From CAZRZN01 sp964604565 (GTDB lineage: Bacteria; Pseudomonadota; Alphaproteobacteria; Rhodobacterales; Rhodobacteraceae), in the NCBI GenBank assembly GCA_964604565.1, contig CAZRZN010000173.1, positions 1 to 9,028 of the forward strand: a stretch of 9,028 bases of DNA. The letters run 5' to 3'. Position 1 is the first letter of the stretch. The number at the start of each line of letters is the position of its first letter. The position numbers and the translations under genes are program-made. Below are positions 8,380 to 9,028 of this stretch, piece by piece. The notes beneath the pieces are model-generated. The model searched no databases. It was not told the DNA's origin and saw only the letters and a list, made by a program, of their open reading frames with translations.

Positions 8380-9028
8380 ACGCGGTGTCTCTGGCTGGAC
8401 CAGTTCCAGGCCAACACGCAGGATGTCGGCCCCACCAACAACGATCAGGAAGTCTCAACGATCATCCATCTGACCAACGGCAACACTGTCGTATTGTGGA
8501 GGGACAATTCCGACGCGTTCCCTGCGGCCGCCAACGCGCTCGATATCGTCGGGCAGATTTTGGATCCCTCGGGCAATCGCATCGGCTCGGAATTCAAGGT
8601 CAACACTTTCGACGCCGACAGCGAATTCGAGTTCGATGCCGCTGCGCTGCCCAACGGCGGCTTTGTCGTGGTCTACACCGATGACCCTAGCGGCGCTTTC
8701 GAAGATTACGCGATCCGCGCGACCGAATGGACGACCAACGCCGACGGCACCATCGGCACCGGAACCTCCACGACCATTGCCACCAGCCCTGAGGCAGGCG
8801 ATTTTGTGAGGTATCCCACCGTGGCTGCGGATTCCTCTGGCGGCTTTTGGGTCGGGTATGAACGGTTCGACGCGTCCAACCCCTTTGAAAAATACGAGAC
8901 CGAAGCGGTCTATGTGGATTCCAGCTTTGCGGTCGGCCCCCGGATGCAACCCTACCTCCCGTCGAACACGTCGATCGGCCAAACGGATAGCGCCGTGCTG
9001 AGCGACGGAAGCTTTGTCTTGGTAGGCA
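8380..9028 (+). pseudogene. 5'-truncated gene for a repeat-rich, probably secreted protein (runs off the right edge)
   Basis: One plus-strand frame is open from 8380 to the window end (216 codons) with strong coding character. It is acidic, has very few Lys or Cys, and is rich in Asp, Gly, Asn, Thr and aromatic residues. Similar units recur: LTNGNTVVLWRD (from 8470), LPNGGFVVVYTDD (from 8647), SSGGFWVGYERFD (from 8833) and LSDGSFVLVG (from 8998), about 56-62 codons apart. SGNRIGSEFKVNTF follows the first unit. Such units are common in large alphaproteobacterial RTX-like or surface proteins and may form beta-propeller blades. There is no ATG, GTG or well-placed TTG near the beginning, and TGA codons at 8362 and 8377 close the frame. 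The beginning therefore seems lost, probably through the rearrangements seen to the left. Export by a type I system is a guess from the family; the C-terminus is not in the window. Confidence 0.65.

Noticed and set aside
8226..8684. Plus-strand frame overlapping the repeat protein
   Set aside because: Its second half is an Arg-rich out-of-frame reading of the repeat protein; its first half shows no family motif.

Overview
The window looks like part of a high-GC alphaproteobacterial chromosome. The gene content suggests a salt-adapted marine or saline Rhodobacterales-type bacterium, but this is inferred from family resemblance and composition, not from a marker gene.

Left part (1-3455, all on the minus strand): a compact run reading from right to left. 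First comes a fused glycine/sarcosine and sarcosine/dimethylglycine N-methyltransferase (3455 to 1773), then metF (1699 to 821), then the N-terminal part of cobalamin-dependent metH, which runs off the left edge (809 to <1). Together these make a coherent module. The fused enzyme builds the osmoprotectant glycine betaine from glycine at a cost of three S-adenosylmethionine (SAM). MetF and MetH supply methyl groups and remake methionine for the SAM pool. A leader of about 250 bases with several inverted repeats precedes the methyltransferase gene.

Middle (3721-7214): a block of decayed mobile DNA surrounds a two-gene minus-strand unit. The unit consists of a Tat-exported CueO/laccase-type multicopper oxidase with all copper ligands intact (6904 to 5309) and a small secreted protein of unknown function (5312 to 4920), joined by an ATGA overlap. 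On its left lies a broken C-terminal piece of an IS110-family transposase (plus strand, 4083-4388). On its right lie an IS256-family end and transposase C-terminus (7017-7214, minus strand) and a broken central piece of an IS110-family transposase (about 7385-7825, minus strand). The two IS110 pieces cover complementary parts of the protein on opposite strands. This fits an inversion of the oxidase block, though other explanations remain.

Right edge (8380-9028, plus strand): an open frame of a repeat-rich, probably secreted or surface protein, with aromatic/Gly repeats about 56-62 residues apart. It has no usable start codon and stop codons directly upstream, so it appears to have lost its 5' end beside the insertion-sequence debris. 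No tRNA, rRNA, CRISPR array or phage gene was seen. I did not find a clearly new defence or mobile system. The points most worth following are the betaine/SAM-recycling operon with its structured leader, the oxidase plus its small partner, and the IS-driven rearrangement.
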